Source: Methylobacteriaceae bacterium (GTDB lineage: Bacteria > Pseudomonadota > Alphaproteobacteria > Rhizobiales > Beijerinckiaceae). Taken from it: a stretch of DNA of 64,000 nt. Location of the stretch: NCBI GenBank assembly GCA_020638195.1, contig JACKJC010000002.1:806001-870000 (forward strand), read 5' to 3'. A model generated the notes under the pieces. It had not been told where the DNA came from, did no database searches, and saw only the letters and a program-made list of their open reading frames with translations. How positions within the stretch are numbered: the stretch's first letter is position 1; each line of letters begins with the position of its first letter. This document shows, one piece after another, positions 55,084 through 62,645 of this stretch. The translations under genes were made by a program, and so were the position numbers.

Positions 55084-56007
55084 TCAGGCGATGAGTCCGT
55101 GATAGCGGATGCGGTAGACGAGCCGTCCGCCGCTCGAGCCTTCGGCAAAGCCGGTGCGGTCGTGCAGCACATTGTTGCAGACGAGCCCCATGCCTGGTCG
55201 CATGCGCGTCGATAGAGTGAGCGTCTCGTCGACGAGGATGCGGGAAAGCGCGGCGACGGCGCGTTGCGTGGCCGCGTCCTCGCGCCAGGCGATCGAACGC
55301 GTTCGGGCGGTATAGCGCATGCCGAGCGCGCCTGTGCGCGGGTCGATGTAGAAGACAGGCCCGACATTGACAGGCCGAACCTTGCCGTCCGGCTCGACAT
55401 TTTCGGGAATGCTCATGGCTTCAGGATGCATGAGCGCCGCGATGTGGGCGGGGTCCTCGTCGCGCAGGCGGATGTAGGCGATCTCGTGATCGAGCAGGCG
55501 ATTGTCGCCGCCGTCGGCGTCGCGCATGCAATGCAGCAGCATGGCCTGCACGGCGCGCTCGGGACCGTGGAAATTATAGTAGCCGTCCGTGTGCCAGGCG
55601 ATCGGCCGGCTCGTATAGGGGATGTAGCCGAGGCGACCGCCCGTCTCGACAACCTCGATCGCCACTAGACCGTCATTGTCGCGCGAACGGTGATCCTCGA
55701 CCGCGGTCAGGCCGAGCTGCGGGCCGAGCGCCAGGACAGCGGCCCGTTGCGCCTTCTCGTCGCGCGGCGTGCCCGCGAGGATGTAGATCGCCATGTTGGC
55801 GCGGGCGCAACGCTCTCGAATGGCGGCGTGCTCGAATGTCGTCAGCGCGGCGGGATCGGCGATGTCGACGAAAAGCTCCTCGACGGAGCGCGGGTAGGCG
55901 GCGAGCTTCCGCTCGCGCCAGGCGCGATAGGCGCCCTCGTCGTCGAGCGCAAATGGGCTGCCGCCCGACGCCACGACCTCTGCCCGCTGCAGGCTCGCGC
56001 CCGTCAT
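55084..56007 (-). CDS. TauD/TfdA-family Fe(II)/2-oxoglutarate-dependent dioxygenase
   Basis: The 307-aa protein has the facial triad of 2-oxoglutarate oxygenases: HTD (His139, Asp141) in IAWHTDGYYNFHG and the distal His282 in NNVLHDRTGF, with an arginine near residue 299 (LVYRIRY) for oxoglutarate. Relatives include taurine dioxygenase and gamma-butyrobetaine hydroxylase, so the substrate could be an organosulfonate, but nothing in the sequence fixes it. First gene of the four-gene minus-strand operon ending in the orphan hydrogenase subunit. ATG 56007 follows GGGAGGA. Confidence 0.85.
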   Translation of the reverse strand: MTGASLQRAEVVASGGSPFALDDEGAYRAWRERKLAAYPRSVEELFVDIADPAALTTFEHAAIRERCARANMAIYILAGTPRDEKAQRAAVLALGPQLGLTAVEDHRSRDNDGLVAIEVVETGGRLGYIPYTSRPIAWHTDGYYNFHGPERAVQAMLLHCMRDADGGDNRLLDHEIAYIRLRDEDPAHIAALMHPEAMSIPENVEPDGKVRPVNVGPVFYIDPRTGALGMRYTARTRSIAWREDAATQRAVAALSRILVDETLTLSTRMRPGMGLVCNNVLHDRTGFAEGSSGGRLVYRIRYHGLIA

Positions 56008-56087
56008 GATATCCTCCCGCCGTCGCTCTCTCTGACCTGGCTCCGAAACAAAATGTTTCCACAAGTCGGCCAGAAGCGAAATTTCCT

Positions 56088-56112
56088 ATTCTCATATTCG
56101 AATTTTTTGTTA
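56088..56112 (+). promoter_or_regulatory. Shared sulfur-island operator motif, site D (dioxygenase / dsrA divergent promoter)
   Basis: The stretch contains ATTC-N8-GAAT (56088-56103), the half-site arrangement described for persulfide-sensing ArsR-family repressors of the SqrR/BigR type, and TATTCGAAT (56095-56103), which shares the core of sites A-C. It lies about 80 bp before the dioxygenase and 140 bp before dsrA. Confidence 0.6.
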
Positions 56113-56251
56113 TTATGCGACCGTCACGTCCAAATGAAAAGTCCGAATCGTGTTTCCCGTCAAAGGATCACGCAGATCGAGGACAGCGACGGGGCTTGGG
56201 AGGCGCGCGACGGGAGGTCCGTCCATGCGCAACGCTGAAGGGAGCACAGTC

Positions 56252-57550
56252 ATGTCGCACGATGAGGCGAACGGCGCGTCGACGCCGAAGGGCAAGCATC
56301 CGACGCCGTTGCTCGACGAACTCGAAAGTGGGCCCTGGCCGAGCTTCGTGACCGGCCTGAAGCGACTGCGCGATTCCGGCGACAAGCAATATGCGCCAAT
56401 GATGAACGATCTGCTCGGCCAGCTCGAGCATTCCTACGAGACGAAGACCGGATACTGGAAGGGCGGCACCGTCTCGGTGTTCGGATATGGCGGCGGCGTC
56501 ATTCCGCGCTTTTCCGAGGTCGCGAGCCAGTACCCTGCCTCGAAAGAATTCCACACGCTGCGCGTGCAGCCGCCGGCGGGCTACCACTACACGACCGGTC
56601 TGCTGCGCCAGATGTGCGACATCTGGGAGAAGCACGGCTCGGGCCTGATCGCCTTCCACGGCCAGTCCGGCGACATCATGTTCCAGGGCTGCTCGACCGA
56701 GAATGTGCAGAAGGCCTTCGACGATCTCAACGAGATCGGCTTCGACCTCGGCGGCGCGGGTCCCGCGCTGCGCACCTCGATGAGCTGCGTCGGCCATGCG
56801 CGCTGCGAAATGTCCTGCTACGACGAAGTGCAGGCGCATCGCACGGTCATCAACGAGTTCCTGGACGAAATGCATCGTCCGGCGTTGCCCTACAAGTTCA
56901 AGTTCAAGTTCTCGGGCTGCGGCAATGATTGCGTAAACGCGATCCATCGCGCCGACTTCGCCGTGATCGGCACTTGGCGCGACGACATGAAGGTCGACCA
57001 GGAAGAGGTGAAGAAATACGTCGGCCGCGTCGGCCGCAAATATGCGATCGACCATGTGATCGCCATGTGCCCGACGCGCGCGCTGAGCCTCAACGACGAC
57101 GACACGCTCGACGTCGACAACAAGTCCTGCGTGCGCTGCATGCACTGCCTCAACGTCATGACCAAGGCGCTGTCGCCCGGCGACGATCGCGGCGCTTCGA
57201 TTCTGATCGGCGGCAAGCGCGCACTGAAGGTCGGCGACCTCATGGGCACGATGATCGTGCCGTTCATGAAGCTCGATACCGAAGAGGATTTCGAGAAGCT
57301 CAAGGAATTCGCACGCAACCTGCTCGAATTCTTCGCCGACAACGCGCTCGAGCACGAGCGCATCGGCGAGACTATGGATCGCATCGGACTGCCCGCCTTC
57401 CTCGAGGCGGTCGGCATCGATCCAGATCCGAACATGGTCAATCATCCGCGCACCTCCTGCTACGTCCGCACGGACGATTTCGACGAGGAAGCGGAGAAGT
57501 ATTTCGAGCGCAAGCTGCACAAGGACGCCTCGCGCGCCGCTGCGGAATAG
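56252..57550 (+). CDS. dsrA: Dissimilatory sulfite reductase alpha subunit (oxidative type)
   Basis: Sirohaem/[4Fe-4S] enzyme that here probably runs in reverse, oxidising DsrC-bound sulfane sulfur to sulfite. The 432-aa protein has the sirohaem-cluster motifs CVGHARC (Cys179, Cys185) and GCGNDC (Cys223, Cys227), and an inserted ferredoxin domain with Cys273, Cys293, Cys296 and Cys299. Two starts are plausible: ATG 56252 (GGGAG nine bases upstream, chosen) and ATG 56225 (GGGAGG upstream). The operon order A-B-E-F-H-C-M-K-L is that of sulfur oxidisers, and dsrEFH and dsrL do not belong to classic sulfate reducers. Confidence 0.97.
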   Translation: MSHDEANGASTPKGKHPTPLLDELESGPWPSFVTGLKRLRDSGDKQYAPMMNDLLGQLEHSYETKTGYWKGGTVSVFGYGGGVIPRFSEVASQYPASKEFHTLRVQPPAGYHYTTGLLRQMCDIWEKHGSGLIAFHGQSGDIMFQGCSTENVQKAFDDLNEIGFDLGGAGPALRTSMSCVGHARCEMSCYDEVQAHRTVINEFLDEMHRPALPYKFKFKFSGCGNDCVNAIHRADFAVIGTWRDDMKVDQEEVKKYVGRVGRKYAIDHVIAMCPTRALSLNDDDTLDVDNKSCVRCMHCLNVMTKALSPGDDRGASILIGGKRALKVGDLMGTMIVPFMKLDTEEDFEKLKEFARNLLEFFADNALEHERIGETMDRIGLPAFLEAVGIDPDPNMVNHPRTSCYVRTDDFDEEAEKYFERKLHKDASRAAAE

Positions 57551-57615
57551 GACGCAAGCAGGCTGCGGCGCTCGGCGTCGCGGCCTTGTCAGGGACTTTC
57601 GGGAGGAGTTCTCAA

Positions 57616-58695
57616 ATGAATGTCGCCGTTCAGCCGCGTCGACCTGTCGAAACCGGCGTGCCGGATCCGTTTCCGTTCATGCATCCGGTTCTGAAGAAGA
57701 ACTATGGCAACTGGGCCTGGCATGATCGCCTGCGTCCGGGCGTGCTGCATCACGTGTCCAAGAGCGGCGAGGAAGTGTGGACTGTTCGCGCCGGCACGCA
57801 GCGCCAGATGGACGTCTATACGATCCGTCTCCTGTGCGACATCGGCGACAAGTTCGCCGAAGGCCATGTCCGGTTCACCACGCGCTCGAACATCGAGTTC
57901 ATGTTGAGCTCCGTCGACAAGGTCGAGCCGCTGATCGCGGCGCTGGAAAACAATGGCTTCCCTGTCGGGGGCACCGGCAATTCCGTGTCGATGATCTCGC
58001 ACACGCAGGGCTGGCTGCATTGCGACATTCCGGGCACCGACGCGTCCGGCGTCGTCAAGAGCCTGATGGACATGATGCATCACGAGTTCACGCATGAGGA
58101 AATGCCGAACCGCGTGCGCATCACGACGTCCTGCTGCCAGATCAATTGCGGCGGGCAGGGCGATATTTCGATCAACGTGCAGTACACCAAGCCGCCGAAG
58201 ATCAATCACGATCTCGTCTCCAAGGTTTGCGAGCGCCCGGCGGTCGTCGCGCGTTGTCCGGTGGCGGCGATCCGGCCGGCTATGGTCAATGGCGTGCCCT
58301 CGCTCGAAGTCGACGAGAAGAAATGCGTGTGCTGCGGCGCCTGTTATCCGCCGTGCCCGCCGATGCAGATCAATGGCCAGGATTCGACGAAGATCGCGGT
58401 CTGGGTCGGCGGCAAGCATTCGAACGCCCGTTCTAAGCCGACCTTCCACAAGCTGGTCGTCGCCAACCTGCCGAACAACGCGCCGCGCTGGCCGGAGGTC
58501 GAGGCGGTCGTGAAGAAGATCCTCTACGCCTACAAGGAGCACGGCCGCGACTACGAGCGGCTCGGCGAGTGGATCGAGCGCATCGGCTGGCCGCGTTTCT
58601 TCGAATTGTGCGATTTCGCCTTCACCAAGCATCACCTCGATACATGGACGGGCGCGCGCAAGACGATGAACATGTCGGCGCACGTGCACTTCTAG
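57616..58695 (+). CDS. dsrB: Dissimilatory sulfite reductase beta subunit
   Basis: Partner of DsrA, carrying the catalytically active sirohaem in known enzymes. The 359-aa protein has the TTSCCQINCGGQGD cluster region (Cys173, Cys174, Cys178) and a ferredoxin insert with Cys214 (CPVAAI) and KKCVCCGACYPPCPP (237-249). GGGAGGAG lies just before the ATG at 57616. The much longer open frame upstream in this phase is a shadow of dsrA. Confidence 0.97.
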   Translation: MNVAVQPRRPVETGVPDPFPFMHPVLKKNYGNWAWHDRLRPGVLHHVSKSGEEVWTVRAGTQRQMDVYTIRLLCDIGDKFAEGHVRFTTRSNIEFMLSSVDKVEPLIAALENNGFPVGGTGNSVSMISHTQGWLHCDIPGTDASGVVKSLMDMMHHEFTHEEMPNRVRITTSCCQINCGGQGDISINVQYTKPPKINHDLVSKVCERPAVVARCPVAAIRPAMVNGVPSLEVDEKKCVCCGACYPPCPPMQINGQDSTKIAVWVGGKHSNARSKPTFHKLVVANLPNNAPRWPEVEAVVKKILYAYKEHGRDYERLGEWIERIGWPRFFELCDFAFTKHHLDTWTGARKTMNMSAHVHF

Positions 58696-58736
58696 GGTTC
58701 AAGAATAGCCGGCAGGCGCGATAAGGGAGACGGGGC

Positions 58737-59129
58737 TTGCGTTTCGGGATTGTGGTCAACGAAGGGCCGTATACGCATCAGGCGTCGGATTCCGCCTATC
58801 GCTTCGCAGTGGCCGCGCTGGAGAAGGGGCACGAGATTTTTCGCGTCTTCTTCTACCATGATGGCGTCAACAACGGCACGCGCTACACCGTGCCGCCGCA
58901 GGATGATCGCAACCTGCAGAAGCTTTGGAGCGAGCTCGCCGAAAAGCACGGGCTCGACCTCGTCGTCTGTATCGCGGCGGCGCAGCGGCGCGGCATTCTC
59001 GACGCCAACGAGGCGAAGCGTCAGGGCAAGGACGGCGACAATATCGCGCCGGGCTTCCGTATCTCGGGTCTGGGCCAGTTGATCGAGGCCGGCATTCAGG
59101 CCGACCGTCTCGTCACGTTCGGCGATTGA
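58737..59129 (+). CDS. dsrE: Intracellular sulfur oxidation protein DsrE
   Basis: Active subunit of the DsrE2F2H2 sulfurtransferase that hands persulfide to DsrC. The 130-aa protein has the catalytic cysteine at position 78 (LDLVVCIAAAQRRG), the same number as in Allochromatium vinosum. The start is TTG at 58737 with GGGAGA upstream; no ATG precedes the conserved MRFGIVVNEGPY. Confidence 0.95.
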   Translation: MRFGIVVNEGPYTHQASDSAYRFAVAALEKGHEIFRVFFYHDGVNNGTRYTVPPQDDRNLQKLWSELAEKHGLDLVVCIAAAQRRGILDANEAKRQGKDGDNIAPGFRISGLGQLIEAGIQADRLVTFGD

Positions 59130-59136
59130 GGGCGAC

Positions 59137-59550
59137 ATGTCGGACGAAAACAGAAAGAAATTTCTCTACATCAACCGCAAGGCGCCCTACGGCACGATCT
59201 ACGCGCTGGAATCGCTGGAAGTGGTTCTGATCGGCGCGGCCTTCGAGCAGGATGTTAGCCTCGCCTTCATCGACGACGGCGTCTACCAGCTGATGGCCAA
59301 TCAGGACACGGCCGCCGTCGGCATGAAGAATTTCTCGAAGACCTATCGCGCACTCGGCGATTACGAAGTGCGCAAGCTCTATGTCGAGAAGGAATCGCTG
59401 GCCGAACGCGGGCTGACCGCCGAAAACCTGATGCCGATCGTCTACGAGGACGAGGACGACGATTACGCCGAAAAGCCGTCTCTGATCTTCGTCGACCGGG
59501 CAGAAATGGCCGCGCTGATCCGGTCGCAAGACGTCATTCTGAGCTTCTGA
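59137..59550 (+). CDS. dsrF: DsrF sulfurtransferase subunit
   Basis: Second subunit of the DsrEFH heterohexamer. The 137-aa protein has the DsrE-like fold (FLYINRKAPYGTIYALESLEVVLIGAAF, two stretches) and contains no cysteine, so it is structural here. An acidic stretch, YEDEDDDYAEK, lies near residue 103. GAGGG ribosome site overlaps the dsrE stop region. Confidence 0.94.
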   Translation: MSDENRKKFLYINRKAPYGTIYALESLEVVLIGAAFEQDVSLAFIDDGVYQLMANQDTAAVGMKNFSKTYRALGDYEVRKLYVEKESLAERGLTAENLMPIVYEDEDDDYAEKPSLIFVDRAEMAALIRSQDVILSF

Positions 59551-59557
59551 GGGCGCG

Positions 59558-59866
59558 ATGGGAACGCTGCACACGATCAACAAGTCGCCGTTCGAGCGCA
59601 ATTCCTTCGCGACCTGCCTCGCCCATGCGAGCGCGGGCGATGTCATCCTCATGATCGAGGACGGCGTCGTGGGCGCCCGCAAGGGTTCGAGCTTCGCGCC
59701 GGCGCTTGCAGCCAAGCTCGCCAGCTGTGCAATCTATGCGCTGGGGCCGGATCTCGCGGCGCGCGGCATGAAGCCGGAAGACGTTCTGGAAGGCGTGAAG
59801 CTCGTCGATTATGCGGGCTTTGTCGACCTGACGACCGAGAAGGCGCGCGTCTGCGCGTGGCTGTGA
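59558..59866 (+). CDS. dsrH: DsrH sulfurtransferase subunit
   Basis: Third subunit of DsrEFH, TusB-like. The 102-aa protein begins MGTLHTINKSPFERNSFATC with the conserved Cys20, followed by GDVILMIEDGVVGAR. A second cysteine is at 57. Seven bases after dsrF. Confidence 0.94.
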   Translation: MGTLHTINKSPFERNSFATCLAHASAGDVILMIEDGVVGARKGSSFAPALAAKLASCAIYALGPDLAARGMKPEDVLEGVKLVDYAGFVDLTTEKARVCAWL

Positions 59867-59912
59867 CGCCCGGTCCGGGCAATTGAAGCGGTATTAGAGC
59901 AGGAGGACCAGA

Positions 59913-60257
59913 ATGAGCACGATGACTGCCTACGAGATCAACGGCCTTGTCGCCGAGCACGACGAAGAGGGCTACCTCAAGGATATCGGCCAGTGGACGC
60001 CGGAACTCGCCGAGCTGATCGCCAAGAGCGAGCAGATCGACATGACGCCCGACCACTGGGAAGTCGTGAACTTCCTGCGCGAATATTACGAGGAATACCA
60101 GATCGCGCCGGCGGTCCGCATCCTCGTGAAGGAAATGACCAAGAAGTTCGGCAAGGAGAAGGGCGACCAGAAGGCGCTCTACGCTCTCTTCCCGTACGGC
60201 CCGGCCAAGCAGGCGTGCAAGATCGCCGGCCTGCCGAAGCCGACCGGCTGCGTCTGA
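59913..60257 (+). CDS. dsrC: DsrC, sulfur-substrate carrier with both redox cysteines
   Basis: Swinging-arm protein that carries sulfur to DsrAB and whose trisulfide or disulfide is handled by DsrK. The 114-aa protein ends with the invariant ACKIAGLPKPTGCV: CysB is Cys102 and CysA the penultimate Cys113. An insertion of 7-8 residues (KFGKEKGDQK, near 78-88) marks true Dsr-pathway DsrC against TusE. AGGAGGA ribosome site. Compare the CysB-only paralogue at 53214. Confidence 0.97.
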   Translation: MSTMTAYEINGLVAEHDEEGYLKDIGQWTPELAELIAKSEQIDMTPDHWEVVNFLREYYEEYQIAPAVRILVKEMTKKFGKEKGDQKALYALFPYGPAKQACKIAGLPKPTGCV

Positions 60258-60339
60258 CGCTTCACCGCGTCGTTTTTCGCGCGACAAAGCGCCAGGTCCC
60301 GACCGAAGAGGCGACAAGCCCGCGGCCGAGGGAGGACTC

Positions 60340-61068
60340 ATGCTTACGGCGATCTTCGCGATCCTGTTCTATCTTGCGGCCGCCATCCTCCTCGTGGGGC
60401 TGGCGTTGCGCATCCGGCTCTATGCGAAGACGCCCGCGCCCTTGAAAATTCCCACGACGCCGGCGCCGATCACGCGCGGCGGCGTCGTCCTGCGGATGGC
60501 GCGCGAAGTCACGCTGTTCGAAAGCCTCTTCAAGTCGAACAAATGGACCTGGGCCTTTGGCTGGGTCTTCCACGTTTCGCTTGCGGTCGTGCTGTTCCGC
60601 CACCTGCGCTACTTCCTGCAGCCCGTGCCGGAAATCGTCGCCATCATGCAGCCGGTCGGCGTTCTCGCCGGATTTTCGATGGTGGCGGGCTTGCTGGCGC
60701 TGTGGGGCAGGCGGCTCGTCGTCGAGCGCGTCCGCTACATCACCGGACCGTCCGATCATCTGATGCTGGCGTTGCTGGTCATGATCGGCATCAGCGGGCT
60801 CAGCATGAAGTTCGTCGCACATACCGACATCGTGGCGGTGAAGGCGTTCTTTCTGGGCCTGATGTATTTCGACTGGAAGCCGTTGCCTTCCGACATCAAC
60901 CTTCTCGTTCACCTGTCGCTGGTGCTGACGTTGATGATTGTCTTCCCGTTTTCGAAACTGCTGCACGCGCCCGGCGTGTTCTTCAGCCCGACCCGCAACC
61001 AGGCCGACGATTCCCGTGAGCGCCGCTATGCGCCGCGCGGTCTCCTGAAGCCGCAAGCCAAGGCCTGA
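60340..61068 (+). CDS. dsrM: DsrM, cytochrome b subunit of the DsrMKJOP complex
   Basis: NarI-like membrane protein with b-haems that connects DsrK with the quinone pool. The 242-aa protein has five predicted membrane helices, with candidate haem histidines in WVFHVSLAVVLFRHLRY and LVHLSLVLT. GGGAGGA precedes the ATG. A short arginine-rich cytoplasmic tail ends the chain. Confidence 0.94.
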   Translation: MLTAIFAILFYLAAAILLVGLALRIRLYAKTPAPLKIPTTPAPITRGGVVLRMAREVTLFESLFKSNKWTWAFGWVFHVSLAVVLFRHLRYFLQPVPEIVAIMQPVGVLAGFSMVAGLLALWGRRLVVERVRYITGPSDHLMLALLVMIGISGLSMKFVAHTDIVAVKAFFLGLMYFDWKPLPSDINLLVHLSLVLTLMIVFPFSKLLHAPGVFFSPTRNQADDSRERRYAPRGLLKPQAKA

Positions 61069-61078
61069 GGAGAGACGC

Positions 61079-62635
61079 ATGGCGGCCGTGTCGTCCGATT
61101 TCAAGCCGAAGGAAAGGGTCGTCGGCGACCCCATCGAGATACCGCAGATCGCCTGTGGCGCGATGGCGGAGTCGAAACCATTCGTCGCCAAAGCCGACCA
61201 TAATGAGAAGCTCGGCTTCCCCGGCGAACTCGTGGAGGACTGGCACGACAAGGCGATCTTCCGTCTCGGCGAATTGCTGGAAAACAATCGCGCGCTGCGC
61301 GTCTACCTCGATTCCTGCGTGAAATGCGGCGCCTGCACCGACAAGTGCCACTACTTCATGGGCACCGGCGATCCCAAGAACATGCCGGTCGCACGCCAGG
61401 ACCTGCTGCGCAAAGTCTATCGCCGCCATTTCACCTGGGCGGGCAAGGTCGTGCCTTGGCTGGTCGGCGCGGAGGACCTCACGAAAGAGGTGCTCGACGA
61501 CTGGTATTCTTACTTCCACCAATGTTCGCAGTGCCGCCGCTGCTCGGTGTTTTGCCCCTACGGCATCGACACGGCCGAGATTTCCATGGCCGCGCGCGAC
61601 ATCATGGACACGATCGGCGTCGGCCAGAAATATTGCAACGAGATCATCGGCAAGGTCTTCAACATCGGCAACAACCTCGGCTTGCCGCCGAAGGCGCTGA
61701 AGAACACGCTGGAAGGTCTCGAGGAAGAGATCGAGGAAGAGACGGGCGTGCCCGTCAAACTGCCGCTGGACGTGCAGGGCGCCGACATTCTTCTGGTGAC
61801 GCCGTCGGCCGACTTCTTCGCCTCGCCGCACATGGAAGGCCTGATCGGCTACGCCAAGGTCCTGCACGAGGCCGGCGTCTCATGGACGCTATCGACCTAC
61901 GCGTCGGAGGCTGCGAACTTCGGCATGTTCGTCGGGTCGCAAGAAAACATGCAGAAGGTGGCGCAGCGTATCGCCAAGGCGGCGCGTGATCTCGGTGTCA
62001 AGCGTCTCGTGTTCGGCGAATGCGGCCACGCCTGGCGCGTCGCCTATTCGTTCCTCGACACGCTGGCTGGCCCCTTCGATTTCCTCGATCCGAACTATCC
62101 CGTTCCGCAGCACATCTGCGAGTTCACGAACGACCTGATCGAGAAGGGCAAGCTGCGGTTCGACAGGTCGAAGAACGACGAGTTCCGCCTGACCTTCCAC
62201 GACAGCTGCAATGTCGCGCGCGCGTCGCGCATGGGCGACAAGCCCGGCGGCCAGTTCGAGATTCCGCGCGCGATCCTGCGGGCGACCTGCAACCATTTCT
62301 TCGACATGGCGCCGGAGACGATCCACGAGAAGACTCTGTGTTGCGGCGGCGGCGGCGGTCTGTTGACCGACGAGCTCATGGACGTGCGTGTGAAGGGCGC
62401 CCAGCCGCGCATGCGCGCGCTGAAGGAAGTCGCCGACGAGCACGGCGTGACGCACATGGCGGCGATCTGCGCGATCTGCAAGGCGCAGTTCTCGAAGATA
62501 CTGCCGCAATACGGCTTCGAGATGGATGGCATCGTGAGCGTGCACCAGATGGTGTCCAACGCCATCCTGCTCACCGGTTCGACACAGGCGGAAGAGTTTG
62601 ACGCGCAGCATCGGCCTGCCGATGCAACGGCGTGA
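61079..62635 (+). CDS. dsrK: DsrK, HdrD-like iron-sulfur protein
   Basis: Catalytic subunit of DsrMKJOP, predicted to act on DsrC disulfide/trisulfide. The 518-aa protein has two ferredoxin motifs, CVKCGACTDKC (about 80) and CSQCRRCSVFCPYG (about 150), and a C-terminal CCG-type site with CGGGGG in TLCCGGGGGLLTDE near residue 420, plus CAICKAQF for the noncubane cluster. Overlaps the dsrM region by ribosome site only. Confidence 0.96.
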   Translation: MAAVSSDFKPKERVVGDPIEIPQIACGAMAESKPFVAKADHNEKLGFPGELVEDWHDKAIFRLGELLENNRALRVYLDSCVKCGACTDKCHYFMGTGDPKNMPVARQDLLRKVYRRHFTWAGKVVPWLVGAEDLTKEVLDDWYSYFHQCSQCRRCSVFCPYGIDTAEISMAARDIMDTIGVGQKYCNEIIGKVFNIGNNLGLPPKALKNTLEGLEEEIEEETGVPVKLPLDVQGADILLVTPSADFFASPHMEGLIGYAKVLHEAGVSWTLSTYASEAANFGMFVGSQENMQKVAQRIAKAARDLGVKRLVFGECGHAWRVAYSFLDTLAGPFDFLDPNYPVPQHICEFTNDLIEKGKLRFDRSKNDEFRLTFHDSCNVARASRMGDKPGGQFEIPRAILRATCNHFFDMAPETIHEKTLCCGGGGGLLTDELMDVRVKGAQPRMRALKEVADEHGVTHMAAICAICKAQFSKILPQYGFEMDGIVSVHQMVSNAILLTGSTQAEEFDAQHRPADATA

Positions 62636-62645
62636 GGAGACGGCG

